A stretch of DNA of 64,000 nt from Hymenochaete sp. R1 (GCA_019400425.1 JAFREE010000132.1:1-64000); one strand, 5' to 3'; counted from the stretch's first letter, positions 47,661 through 59,673 are shown. The notes: generated by a model not told the origin, from the sequence alone. Made by a program: numbers and translations.

Positions 47661-49680
47661 TGTTTTCTTTTTTTTTCCTCGGTCACTCGTGTTGATTATT
47701 GATGGATGATTGTTGATACCTTTTCGTGGATGAGCCGGCGAGTGCGGAAGGACGGAGGGAACGGCTAAAGAGGGGTCCGGGGGGGGGGGGGGAGGGGGAG
47801 ACGAGCGTCGGAGGCAGTAGGGAGTAGAGATGAGAACTGTGTCGTCGGAGTCGGTCGGTGACCGGGATTTTGTGATGTGTTGTGTGTCGTGTGTTGTGTA
47901 TTTGTTCGTTCGTCGTCGTCGGGGTGGATAGAGTAGAGAAAGGGAAAGGAGGGGGGATGAGTGGAGGGACGACAGACGACGGAGGGGGGAGGGAGGGAGA
48001 GAAGGGAGAAGAGGGGGGCGAGAGCGGAACGGAGAAGAAGAGGAAAGAAATCCGAGACACGCAAGCGAAAGGAAAAGGAAAGCGAGACGGAATGGGGATA
48101 CTCTCTCTCTTTCTCTTTCGTTTGTCTGTGTGTAGACAAAGAACAGTAACACTACGAATACTTTACTAGGAAGGTGGTGGGTGGAAGGAGAGGAAGAGAC
48201 GGAGATGGAGGAGAGAGAAAAGAGAGAAACGGAGAAAAAGAGAGGAAGGAAGAGGAATTTCGGGATCAGTTGCACGTTCTCGACTCTTTCAGTCTCTCTC
48301 AGTCTGTCCTCGGCCACGCGCGGTCTTCCCTTTCCTCTCTCTCTCCCTCTCTCTCTCTCTCTACTCTCTAGCAGAACTGATACTCCGATTGCCACTCTGC
48401 CAGCAATCAACCCCACCCAGTCCAATTCTCAACTCAACTCGACTGCACCGAAAGGGAAACGAAACGGGAAACACAAACTCGCCGAGCCGCCCATCCCATC
48501 CCATCCCATCCCGAAAGCCGAGACACACGCCACACTAATAGTCCCACTCCTCCGCCTCCGAGTCAGAGTCCGAACACGCGCAGCACACCCAGACACCCAG
48601 ACCTCCTTCGGCCTCTTCTCTCACCCTCATTTGTCTCCCCTATTTCCCCTATTTCGTATTTCCCCTCCTCTCTCTCTCTCTTCACCTCGTCCTTCTCGCC
48701 TTCTCCGATCCCGATCACCACGCTTTTCCTTCTCTTCTTCTCTTCCTCCTTCCGTCTCTCTCCCGTCTCTCTCTCTCTCCCAACACACAGAAAAGAATGG
48801 ACGACGCACCGACTGAAACACACAGACAATCAATCTCAACCCATCCACCAGATCAACACATACAGTAGATCCCCGACATCTCCACCTCCATCTTCTTCTC
48901 TTCATCCCCCGATCACGGCGCGCCCGCTCTCACTCTCAACCTTCCACCGCTTCCACCGCTCACCTAAAAAAATTCCTAATTTCAAATTGAAATTTCAAAT
49001 CGGAATCGGACTTCCAATTGAAATCGGAGTCGGAGTTACAACTGAAATCAAAGTCGGAGTCGGAGTCGGAGTTGCAATTCCCTGTCTGTCGAATGGCTCT
49101 GCTGGAATGACACACACCGAACAACGGCATCCTCACTAATAACCAATTCCCACTAATAAATATTGGCATTGATATTGATATTGATAAAGATAAAAACCCC
49201 GTCCGTCCCGCCGTCCGCCGCGCGTTGCCCGTTGCCCGTTGTCCTTTCGGCTTCACAATTCGGGACTCGGGATTCGGGATCCCGGGCCCTCACTGATTGA
49301 CTGACTGACTGACTGTCCCCACTTGGCTTGGCTCGGCCCAACTGATTGCTCACGCTCAAATTCACGTTTTCTTCGTTCGTTCCCTTTTCGGGCCTGAAGC
49401 CGCCCCCCCCGCCCCCCGCTCTGATTTCCGGGGTTTGTTTACTCCGACTTTGACTCCGATACCAACTCTGACGACTCGAATAAGCTCGCCTTCGCCCCCA
49501 CCTCCCGCTTTTTTCGTCCCGCTTTTTCGTTTTTTTCGTCCTCTTTTAACTTTTAACCCCTCGTCAAACGTCTTTTTCACCTCCTAATCCTTACGATCCT
49601 CTTCCCTCCCCTACACACACGCGTGGTTGTGTGTGGGATCGGTGAAAGGGAAAGGGGAAGGGAAGGGAGGAGCACTAGTA
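47661..49680. other. Leader and upstream region of the large gene
   Basis: No gene is supported in these 2 kb. 47770-48260 is extremely purine-rich on the plus strand, thus pyrimidine-rich in the leader of the large gene, with G runs at 47778-47800 and 47950-48020. Short tandem motifs follow: cccat repeats near 48490, a gtcgga-type repeat at 49000-49075, and gatatt repeats near 49170. Confidence 0.6.
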
Positions 49681-49972
49681 CTACAGGTGGGTACAGTAAA
49701 GTTTCGCTCACCCCATTTTTGGAAAGCGCGTCGATCACCGGCGCCGCGGGGATTTTCTGGGTGGGCAAACCATCGAGGTGAGAAAACAACAACTTTCCAT
49801 TGGACTTGCAGAGAAATTATACGTTAATAGTGATGTCTTATGATATCTAAATGCGTAAAGTCTTAGTTTGAAGTGAGAAAAAGTAAGTTGGATAAGAAAA
49901 TCACCACGTCGCCGGTGATCGACGCGCTTTCCAAAAATGGGGTGAGCGAAACTTTACTGTACCCACCTGTAG
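49681..49972. mobile_element. MITE with 63-bp perfect inverted repeats, TA target
   Basis: The ends are perfect inverted repeats (49681-49743 and 49910-49972) starting CTACAGGTGGGTACAGTAAA. They are flanked by TA on both sides (49679-49680 and 49973-49974). The 166-bp interior has no coding frame. A TA target and long repeats suggest a Tc1/mariner-type miniature element moved by a transposase encoded elsewhere. Identical ends imply recent movement. A start two bases further in (TA then CAGGTGGG) is also possible. Confidence 0.85.
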
Positions 49973-49974
49973 TA

Positions 49975-50798
49975 AGTAGTACTGATCCCTGAGCGGCCGG
50001 GCTGCTGACCACTGCCTACACCCCACCTCCTTCGCAACCCCGAGTAATATTAATTCAGTAAATCCTCCTTCCCTTCGCCTTCGCAACCCCGCATCCGTTT
50101 CCGTTTCCGTCCCCAACTCCCGTTTCGGCATCGGCATGTCGGCGCGTTGGTGTGTCAAAGAGTACTACAGCTGGGTAAGTTAGTACTAGTATAATACTAT
50201 GAATCACCGTGACGCCGCGGTGTGGTGTGGTGCCGTCCCTTGCCTTCCATAACCGATTGTTACCAGTACTAGTGGAGGTCCCCCTTCCCAGCTTGAGCTT
50301 CCCCCACCCCCCTCCTCTGACTAGTACTAGTACTGACCCTTTCGACTTCGCCGTGCAATCTTTGCGCCTCCATGGCTGGTCTGGTCCCTGTGCGGAGGCC
50401 ATCTTATACGTTATAGGGAGATTCGGGCCCGGGCCCCGGGGGTCCTCTCTCGGACCATTCGACATGTGTCCCACCGCCTTTTTCTTCTTCGTTTTGTTTC
50501 GTCTTCGTCTCCGTCTTCGTTTGACTTTTCAAGTTCTTTGGTTCGATGTCTCGGAGTCCTGCGTCACGGTCTATGTGGATCGTGGGGAGATGGAGGCTAT
50601 TGTGTGGAGTTTGACTCGGAATACTGCTTTCCAACCGTGTCTCGGGCCTCGGGTCTCGGGACTCAGATTGTTTTCGCGTATTTCCTCCCCAAATTCTATA
50701 GCGTATAAATATAGGGCAAGGAAGGTGGGCTTAGAGGTACGCACATCACCAACTTGAACTTGAACCACTCATCGAACCCTTTTTCAAATCAACACGCT
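49975..50798. promoter_or_regulatory. Upstream region of gene X copy 2
   Basis: The proximal 260 bp belongs to the inverted duplication. Before it lie several copies of a palindromic AGTACTAGT-type motif (50182, 50265, 50320). No gene is seen. Confidence 0.5.
50704..50711 (+). promoter_or_regulatory. TATA box of gene X copy 2
   Basis: TATAAATA about 88 bp before the ATG at 50799, matching copy 1. Confidence 0.6.
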
Positions 50799-52596
50799 AT
50801 GCAACAGTACACTGAAGCTCAGCCTCGGACGACTCGGGCGACGTACGATCGTAGACAAGGTCCTGGACCTTCGCCTCTGTCTTCATCTGCGTCTTCCGAT
50901 GCGACGCCCCCGCATCCGCATCGACGCCCTGACGCACCACGTCGCAAGTCCATCCTCAAGAACCCTCATCCGCGCTTACAGCAACAGCAACCACGACCGC
51001 CGCAATATTACCATTATCAACAACCGCAACCGATTCAGACACAAACGCGAACATCCTTCATAGAAAGACACGCGCAGCCTCCACCTGGACAAGCAGAGGA
51101 GGGCGACGCGAAGCCCCTCAAGCCTCCTATCCCGCAGTACATATACGACCGGTACGACCCCGCTAGGACCGGTATATCCGAGAAGGAGGCCGGCAAACTG
51201 ATGGCGAGGGCGATGCGACACAATGGGCGGAGCGTCCCGAGACGAAACATGCCGGATTACAAGATTCGGTGGAGTAACAACAAGATTGACAAGCTGATGG
51301 AGGAGGCGGAGAGAGACTATGATGAGGAAGAGGACGATGTCTCGCCTGGGACGGTGACGACGAAGACTCTGAGGGACAAGGTCGTACATACTGGAGGTGG
51401 TCCTGCCAGTGGAGGTACTGACTCGGACTCGACGCTCGTGGATCAGCAGGCTGGCTCACCTTCGCCCGCAAAGCCAAAGAAAGGGAAGAAGAAAGGGAAA
51501 GGAGAAGAGGAGGAAGAGATACCCAACTACGTTATTTCCAAATATCAGGAACCGCTCACGAACGGTTTCCAGTACGTCGTCGGCGACCCCAATGATCGTC
51601 TCCGTGCAGGTATCGGATCCAACCTCGCTCAGCACAACTCAGTACTGCTATCCACTTCCGTCGATACTTCCGACTGGCCGGCGTGGTATTTTGATCAATG
51701 GGAACATCTGAGGCCTTGGCATGTAGAGGGAGAGATGATCACGCAGCATTATGATAAAGAAGGATATCTGTTAGCAGTTGAGAGGGGATATGCGACCGTG
51801 AACAAAGTGTTGGATGCACTAATGAACGACGAGTTTGTACCGAGACCGTGAGTGTTTCCTTGTGTTTTCCTTTCTCTTTTTCTGGATATCAGGTGTTGAT
51901 TGTTTATTTAGTCCGATCCGAGGGACGTTGGACTGGGAGGCGTACTCCGACCACTTCATCGAGCCGTTACTTTTACCTGCTCGTGAAGGTCAGCCTCCGG
52001 CTATCGAACATAATATCTACACCGGTCGCTATTGGGGTGAAGAAGAGGAAGACGACAAAAAGTACGTTTCATTCTTTTCCCCCTTCTAAGTGCTTCGATC
52101 TCATCCTCATCCTCTTCGCAGACGTCAAAAGCAACCCGAACCGAAGCATAAACAGCCTCAAGCCTCCACTTCGGCCGCATCCAAAGTCACGGGCCCCAAC
52201 GGCGAAGCCTACTTCTTCGTCTCCATGAACGCAGACCGTAAACCCTTCTGGAAGCGTGCCAAAGAATTCTACCGCACCCACTTCCACGAACCCGACGAAT
52301 GGAAATACAAGCCGACCCCGTACAATCCTACGAAGGATTGGGATGCGTATGCTCACGACGTCGAGCAGAATCGGTTGGAGAAGGCGATTGAGAGGCAGAA
52401 GAGCTTTGATGGGAGGTTCAGGAAGGTCGCGAAGAAGATAGAGAAGAAGAGGGAGAAGGAGGAGATGAAGGCGAGGATGGAGTGGGAGGAGAATCAGAAG
52501 GTGCTTGAGATGAATATGGGTGATAAATGTTTGTGGCGTGGTGCTGAGTCTGAGCAACATGCACAACTTGGGAACATGTATACCACTGGATGTTAG
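50799..52596 (+). CDS. Gene X copy 2, conserved unknown protein
   Basis: Same three-exon plan as copy 1: exon 1 ends at PRP before GTGAGT near 51849, exon 2 carries PIRGTLDWEAYSDHFIEP, and exon 3 ends NMYTTGC. Differences from copy 1 are few: E to D in the first line, an extra Pro-His near residue 40, and K for N before the second intron. The ORF is fully intact, so both copies are probably functional. The ATG chosen is the one shared by both copies. Function unknown. Confidence 0.8.
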
Positions 52597-52849
52597 ATCG
52601 TGCTTGCATTTAGATTGTTTTGTTTGTTACTATCTCGTGTCAATAATGTTTTCCTCAGTCGTCACTTTGTAGTAAAAGTCGTGAATCTCACTCCGTCAAA
52701 CAAATATAATTGGGTTGTATAGATTAACGATAAGCATAGCCAGCACAAAGAAAGCACGTCATGAATTACTCGTACCAGAGAAACAGATGGGACAAGCATT
52801 TTAAACATATGCCGTGGACTTGAGTTACATGTACACAATCGCACCAACA

Positions 52850-54421
52850 TCAACTGAAAACAATCTGTTCATTTGGCCCAAATCTATTTCGCATCCCGAC
52901 TGTCCAAAATTCTGGATTTTCCAAATGCTCTGGGATAAAGCGTATCTGCTCGAGTCTCCTACCCTCTTTTTGTAGAGTTAACGACATCAGTTCTTGGAAT
53001 GCTGGTATAGACAGCTCCGCGCAATCCTCCAGTATGAAAACCTTCAATCTGGCTACGCGCTCAGCCATCCTCTGTGGAGATATGAGGAGCTGGCCTACGT
53101 ATAGTGTGAACGAGTCAAGGTTGTTAAATCGATCTAGTAGGTGTGGGACGATGATAGCTAAAACACGCGAACCGTCATATTTGTAATCGTCGACTGTCTC
53201 GCGGTCTAATTTGAAGGTGAGGTGCTGTAATCTAGAATAGTCGTGAACTTCAGGGAACATGTCTTCAATCTTCATAAATGCTGTATGGAAGGATCCCCCG
53301 ACGTCCACAAATAGCTCGAGTGAAACCAACTGGGGAATTTTCAATGAGCGTGTGATGTTTGCTAGACGACGGCTGATGTATAATCGTATCTCTTCACTGG
53401 GCACGTCATCAAGCACAGTCCTCTCATCCACACCCGCATCCACATGGATTTGAATGTCGATGATGCACGAGGTAAGTCGCAAGAGAAGCGCAGAATCGTT
53501 TGAGAGGGGAATGTCTTCCGTATCTCCATTAAGACAAACAATGCCAAACTTGAAGTGAAGCTTTTCCAAAAAGGGCGTTTTCTGAAAAAGTGAAACGACA
53601 TTTGAAGACGAGGCATGCCAGAGTTCGCTATGACCATCTCTAATAGTTAAAGACGTCAAGCTATCTGGCACTAATGTTGGCAAGATAAAGCGGTTAACCG
53701 TGAGATGCTGGAGACTGGGGAAGATCCAGTTATTGAAGAGCGCGATGTCTTTGTCCTCCCAGTCGTCGCCAACCGCTAAACGTGTGACATTTGGAAAACG
53801 GGCATCCGCGATCTTGTCTTGCTCTAAACGGTCCCGATTCGTGAAATCCAAACCGGATGGCTGAACGAAAAGATGAGTGCATTGAGTTATACACGGCATC
53901 ACACTTTCTACCGAACTCTTCTCGAGGAGAATCTGGAATTGCCCGCATGCTTTGGACATTGTATAATTTCTCGTTATGGCGGCTTCGAACTCTGGTATCG
54001 CTTCGGGTCGGACTGTCTCGGTTTCGCGTTCGAAGCCAAGATCATTCCAGAATGTCGGCGTTCCATAGATAAGTTCGCAAAATCGGCGATTCACGAGACA
54101 AAGCTGTCGAATACCTCTCCGTCGCCTTCTATAGTCTTCATGGAACCAAGGAAAACGCCAATACATTATTCCTTTTGGCTCATTGTGCCATGTTGGCCAA
54201 GCGTGCTTCAAAATGGCGAGCAAGACTTCGTCTGGGAGATCATTGAAGGCACAATGATACGACGCCCCGGTTACTGTGGGTTCTAAATGACTGACTTTGA
54301 CGTTGAGAGAACTTTGTAGTGTTTGCAACGCCTTCAATGCTCTCTTCAAACCGCGTAGATTCTCTTTGGAACTCGCTAGGAGGTCGCGATTGGCGATCAA
54401 GCTGTCAAGTATATTGAGCAT
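52850..54421 (-). CDS. F-box/leucine-rich protein, copy 2
   Basis: A 523-residue, single-exon relative of copy 1 with F-box FNDLPDEVLLAILKHAWPTW and the same C-terminus (FQELMSLTLQKEGRRLEQIR). Substitutions are spread along the leucine-rich part (for example LDLTDLGRLEQDKISNVRLP versus LDFTNRDRLEQDKIADARFP) while the F-box and the ends are conserved. This is the pattern expected when the target-binding surface changes and the ligase-docking part does not. No disabling mutation is seen. Confidence 0.85.
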   Translation of the reverse strand: MLNILDSLIANRDLLASSKENLRGLKRALKALQTLQSSLNVKVSHLEPTVTGASYHCAFNDLPDEVLLAILKHAWPTWHNEPKGIMYWRFPWFHEDYRRRRRGIRQLCLVNRRFCELIYGTPTFWNDLGFERETETVRPEAIPEFEAAITRNYTMSKACGQFQILLEKSSVESVMPCITQCTHLFVQPSGLDFTNRDRLEQDKIADARFPNVTRLAVGDDWEDKDIALFNNWIFPSLQHLTVNRFILPTLVPDSLTSLTIRDGHSELWHASSSNVVSLFQKTPFLEKLHFKFGIVCLNGDTEDIPLSNDSALLLRLTSCIIDIQIHVDAGVDERTVLDDVPSEEIRLYISRRLANITRSLKIPQLVSLELFVDVGGSFHTAFMKIEDMFPEVHDYSRLQHLTFKLDRETVDDYKYDGSRVLAIIVPHLLDRFNNLDSFTLYVGQLLISPQRMAERVARLKVFILEDCAELSIPAFQELMSLTLQKEGRRLEQIRFIPEHLENPEFWTVGMRNRFGPNEQIVFS

Positions 54422-54596
54422 ATTGTTTACAAAGAGGATGCTCGACTGACTCGTTCACGCTGTGTTGCACTCCAGGCCAGACGTCATTGATAGTAGCTTC
54501 GCCATTGGACAGAATATTGCATGCGGTTTTTATGAGCTCGAGCGCAGTTGGATCGGCTGATATGAACGATGTTGATGAGATGAACTGAAAGAACAT
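54405..54596 (-). CDS. 63-codon upstream ORF of F-box copy 2
   Basis: MFFQFISSTSFISADPTALE ... ends in TGA, 17 bases inside the F-box frame, exactly as in copy 1. Reading frame, length and overlap are all preserved despite eight base changes. Confidence 0.55.
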   Translation of the reverse strand: MFFQFISSTSFISADPTALELIKTACNILSNGEATINDVWPGVQHSVNESVEHPLCKQYAQYT

Positions 54597-54640
54597 TGAC
54601 GGACTATGACGAGCACAGTTTTGAAGGAAGAGAATAAATC

Positions 54641-55459
54641 GAGTGGGTCGGGCAAGCTTAAGATTACTTATTTAGGCAGTCGACTTCCATCCGCAACCGC
54701 ACCAAGTCGTGTCGCAATCGTTCATCCCTCTTCTTCGTCTTCAAAGTTGACAATCATGATTTCATATTTCTTTCAAATCTCAGTCTCTTCCCCTTCAGAT
54801 CGAAGCCTTTGACGAAATGGTATCATGAGTGATGCCTCGGACGCTCAGCCATTTGCAAACTTTTTCTGAATCTGTGCCTTCGAAACGCACTCCGAGACTC
54901 CATGGGCGTACAACCAGTAACAGCAAGTAGGGGGACAGGCTTTGATGTGTTTTTGAGAAAAACGATAGGTTCCATGAAAACAGAGCTTGTATGAATGTCC
55001 AAATCTACTACGAAACAATCATGCGCCTTTTCTCATTTCCTCCCAATGACTCGCTAATGTCTGAGCCGTAAGACCTGACTGTATAGACGTCTCTCCATGA
55101 ATTCACAAGCTATTTTAGGCTTCCGAACGATTCTGACGTGCATTGTCATTAACGGTCTTGAGTGACAATGGGTCGCGCCTCTTGGCCAGACGTTACATTA
55201 AACTTGACCTCGTACCAACTGTCCCGCCATTTGGAGGAATAGGCATGTCGCCGCTACGGTCGGATATGAACGCTTGATAGCTATTTAATGGTTTAAATTG
55301 TCGTGAGCCTCAAAAATAAAAATTGAGATGGAGATAACAAAAGACGGACATGGATTGTAGCCGGAACCTCTCGTCACTGGGAACGGATGGGCGCGTGGAA
55401 GAAAGGGAACGCATCAAATGGGTTTGTGTGATGTCCCGCTAGATAGGTTACGCATAGTA
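54641..55459. other. Intergenic beyond the duplication
   Basis: About 820 bp between the duplication edge and the PEX1 3' end. No repeat, gene or RNA is evident. Confidence 0.45.
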
Positions 55460-58400
55460 TTACTGAAAATGTAAAATATATGAGAGAAGAATCATGCTCA
55501 CTACTTCTTTCTTTGGCGTGGGCTTCGATCCAATGTCTTCTTTGAAACCTTTGCTTTTTCGGTAATTCATGAGGATAGTCTTGACCTTTATAATCAAAAC
55601 GAATTCATCAGAGACCTCCCATTGCCGCACAAGGCCTTTGTATACACATACCCTTCGCTGTAATTCAATCTCTTCCGCCCTCGAACGAGGTATGCCTCCA
55701 TCCGGGCCCCCGACAACAAGATATTCAATAGGCTTATCCTCTTCCTTGTCCACCTCCTCAAACACATCTTCACGCGCCTTTCCCTTTCTTTTCGGATCTG
55801 CTGTAGTAGACTTCTTTTCTAGAGAGGAAGTGATGACTTCCAGATGGGCGTTATATACGACAGCCTGCAAGTCGGCTCCTGAATATCCTTCTGTCGCTTC
55901 GACTATGACATCCCAGTCAACGTCCGGAGCGATGGATACTTTCTTGCTCACAACTTGAAGTATCTAAAGCAACAGAAGCCGGTCAGAGATGGAAATGAAA
56001 CGGAGTAAGTGCTCTTCACCTCTTTTCGATCCTCGAAATCTGGCATGTCACATAGAAGCGATTTATCGAGACGCCCAGGGCGAAGGAGTGCAGAGTCGAT
56101 CAGGTCTGGTCGACTAGCGCAACAACAACGCAGTTTTTTTAGTACGCCGTTCTTGGTATAGAAACAATAAGCATGCCGTTCCTCACCTCGTAGCAGCTAG
56201 CACATAAACGCCATCCAATCCCTCCACTCCATCCAGCTGCGTGAGCATCTGGTTTACGACCCGATCCGTGACACCTGTGCTGTCGTGTCCTCGTTTGGGT
56301 GCGATGGAATCGAATTCGTCGAAGAAAAGGACGCAAGGCTTCGCAGCACTTGCTCTATCGAACAGGTCGCGGACCTATAAGGAATGGCTTAGTAGGCATT
56401 CCATACATAGGCCAATGATAGTAAGGGGAAATGGCTACTTACAGACTTCTCACTTGCTCCGATATATTTGTTCAGCAGTTCCGGTCCTTTTATACTGATA
56501 AAGTTGAGTCCACACTCCTTCGCGATCGCAGATGCAAGCATTGTTTTCCCACAGCCGGGGTATCCGTAGAGAAGTATACTGTAAGTGCCAGTGAGTTAAC
56601 AGTGTTGCTGGGCGTTGATGACAGGAAGAACCTCACCCTGATCGGAGCCTTAAAGGACACTTGGCAAAGATTGCCGCGTATTTCGTAGGCCACTCCAACG
56701 TCTCACGGAGGATCTCTTTCGTTTTCCGTAGACCTTCACAGTGAATGATACGAGATTAAATGTTGCAAATGAGATAATTCAGATTGAATGAAATGATGCA
56801 TACCTCCAACATCTGACCACTGAACGTCCGATTTCTGTAATTTGACGTCCCGCAGCGACGTCGGCACGAAGTCAACCTGTGCTTTCTTGAAGTCCTCTAC
56901 AGTGACTTTGACCTACAGTACATGATAAACCCATCTTAGAGCATCTTCTCCCAGAGACAGATATTGGATTTGTACTCACCCTACGACTATCTGGATCGGA
57001 AGAAGTTTCGGAGTGTTCGTTGTTCGAACGAATGAGAGCTTCATGCACGGCTCTGGAAGCCAAATCGATGAGATCGGTAGGAAGGTAACCTTCCGTTTCC
57101 GTTGCCAAATATGAGTAATTAATCGGATTGTCGGGATCTTCGACGAGTCGAGTTGATGATTCCATACGACGTTTAATATCATACGACAGGATCTAACAGA
57201 GGCATAATGTCAATTACCCCGTCGATTACTCATCTCATCTCGCTACCTCATGTAAGAAAGAGTGAACACACTTACATCACGCCTGCTATCCCGACTTGGC
57301 GGTTTCAACTTGAACGTGAACTTGAACAAATGACTCTGGAGCAAACGGGCGTGCACTGACGACTCCGATTCGGCCGTAGCAATGATCGTGACGTCTCGTG
57401 TATCCCTTGGCCTATTCGTGAATCGAAGGAGGAAGAGCTCCGTAAGCTGTCTCGCGCGAATACTGTTTTCATGCTGCAAACGGGTTCGCAGCATTTTCAA
57501 AAGGATGAATTGACAATGTTTCGATGAGCGACTAAAGATTCTACTATTCAAGAGGGGAGTAGATACCTCCTGTTCGGCGCTAAGCAACGAGTCGATGTTA
57601 TCCAATACAAGCACGCACGGCCGATGCCAAGTGGCTTTATTGAACAGATACTCGAAGAACGCTTTTAGCCTCCCCACTCTCTTTTCGATATGTACAGCGA
57701 AGTCGACGTAGATCCAGTCTAGCTCGAGAGGAGTAAATATCAGAATGAAAATACAGGTAATGATGAAAAGGAGGCAAACAAAGAAGAGGGGAAAGGGACG
57801 TACGAACGCACAGAGACGACGTTTCCATCGTCTTCGCGAGCACCTTCGCCACGCTCGTCTTTCCCGAGCCTGAGCGACCGGTGATAAGAACACCTTGAAC
57901 TAGGAAAGGGATAATTGATCGATGGAGTCAGCCTATTTCTTCGGAAAAATAGAAATACTGGGACGTACCGCTCTCGACTGGCGCTTCAAACAGTCGAAAA
58001 ACGTAGTACATTGCTGTGAGATTGTTGGTGCATTCGCTGAGGAAGCCGTCGATCCCGACTAAATCATTGAAGTCCTTTCTTTCGGTGCGCCTATGTTATA
58101 TGTTGTATGTGCATTGAGCGTTTTGTGTCTGTGGGCCTTATAAGATAGTCACATGAAAGAGCTTACTTGACGGAAGTAAATTCGTCAGTGCATGATACAG
58201 TTTTCGAAAGGGTCGTTGAAAAGAGGACGCTGGCGTCCGTGAATAAGCTTCGTGATTCATGTGTCCGTGATGAATGAGAAGTACTTACCATGGCTCCCAG
58301 TCGTTCACGGATTGCACGTTAAATAGCAAAACTTGTTCGGAAGGAATGGCACGGCACCACCGAATAACCACCGTCTCTAGCCCTTTTTTCTCTATCTCAT

Positions 58401-59673
58401 CATTGGCACTTGTGTTACCGTTGCCGCTGGGTACGGGTTGCGCCCGCTCTCCGGCGGTATGAATCACTTTCGGTGCCGGCTCAACCTCAGCAGCGTTTGT
58501 ATCGTCTGGATTTTGTCCTGACTCTTCCAGAGGGTCGACTGGGCGTTTGAAAGGGTAGATAGAAATCGGACCGAAACCTTGCGTAGTCTGCCACGGAGGA
58601 CGAATAGCCGAAAGAGTCAGATAAGTCTGGATCGAGACTAAGGCGAAAGGTTCGGGATTCTCGGTAAGGGTTTCTGAAGGGAGGTCGAAGAGTGGGTGGG
58701 GTAAGGCCCGTAGTTGGATATCGTTCAACAATTTTGGTTTAGATGATTCTTTTGCTTCGTCTTCTTGGGCTTTGAGGATGGACGAAGTGGATGAGACTGC
58801 CCCTCGTTTCTTTGGTGCGATTGATACCTCTGTGTCGGTACCCAGTAAAGCGACACCGCTCTTACTGTTTTTCGGTTCGAATGATACTGGGATGAAATTG
58901 GTTTAAGGTTTAGCGACGTTAAATCGTTCGAAATGAGCTTGATGGTCACCTATCCGTAGCCTTGCTCGAGTTCTTCCAAACACCCAAGCATCGACCTCTT
59001 GATTGACACAAGCTACGCGAACTTGCGAAAGGAGATTTTGTTCCATGTATTCGGCATGACTTTCCTTAGATTGACATTCAGTGCGCCTTCATTAACAATA
59101 AAAATTGACAGCTTACGATAATCTCCCAGTCATCGGACGAAAAAGGCTCCGTAACCACAGAAGAAGCCATAGGTGGGTCCTGCAAGAGACCAATCTCGAC
59201 CTTCCGATACCCAACATATTCGATCAGTAATTCCAATACGACGATAAGAAGAAAAGACATCAAGAAGCTTACGATATCCCCTGTCCGCAATCCAAGTCCA
59301 TTCGCATACTGCGGGTCGATCTCTACCGTTTCTAGTGGATCGCTCGACGTCGACGCGCCCTTGAACCTAGCCAGAGACGAGCTCGAAGCCATGCCCGTCC
59401 AACCGACGTAAACCTGTACACGTTCATCGAGTTTCACATCCCGCCCGCTTCTAGAAACGAGCAGTAGATGGACGGCAAGGTTTTGAGGTCTCTGCGTTGG
59501 AAGAAAAAACAAGTATCACATGTAAGTAAGCCTAGTATCCTAATGGCGGTTCCGAGAGCATGTTTGGAATGACTTACGACGTGGTGTTCGACGAGAGGGC
59601 CATAGACTGAGATAGGCAAGTTGACAAGAGAAGATCTGAGAGAGACAAACTCGACTCTTGCCCTTCGAGGCAT
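55460..59673 (-). CDS. PEX1: PEX1 peroxisomal AAA ATPase
   Basis: With PEX6 it extracts the ubiquitinated import receptor PEX5 from the peroxisome membrane. The N-domain starts [20 protein letters not shown] and has [28 protein letters not shown] and [11 protein letters not shown]1: Walker [19 protein letters not shown], and [17 protein letters not shown] with Asn in place of the usual acidic residue, as D1 is often degenerate. D2: [67 protein letters not shown] and [19 protein letters not shown], all intact, so D2 should hydrolyse ATP. More than ten introns. The last one leaves a final exon consisting of the stop codon alone (KKEV then TAA). Confidence 0.93.

Larger units (their letters stand above)
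50540..54640. repeat. Right arm of the 4-kb inverted duplication
   Basis: Inverted counterpart of about 33790-37850, holding gene X copy 2 and F-box copy 2 with its leader ORF. Gene X is nearly identical between arms while the F-box genes have diverged clearly. Edges are estimated by eye. Confidence 0.85.

Noticed and set aside
49577..50158. Short minus-strand frames across the MITE
   Set aside because: The same residues recur at both ends only because the terminal repeats are identical; there is no transposase similarity.
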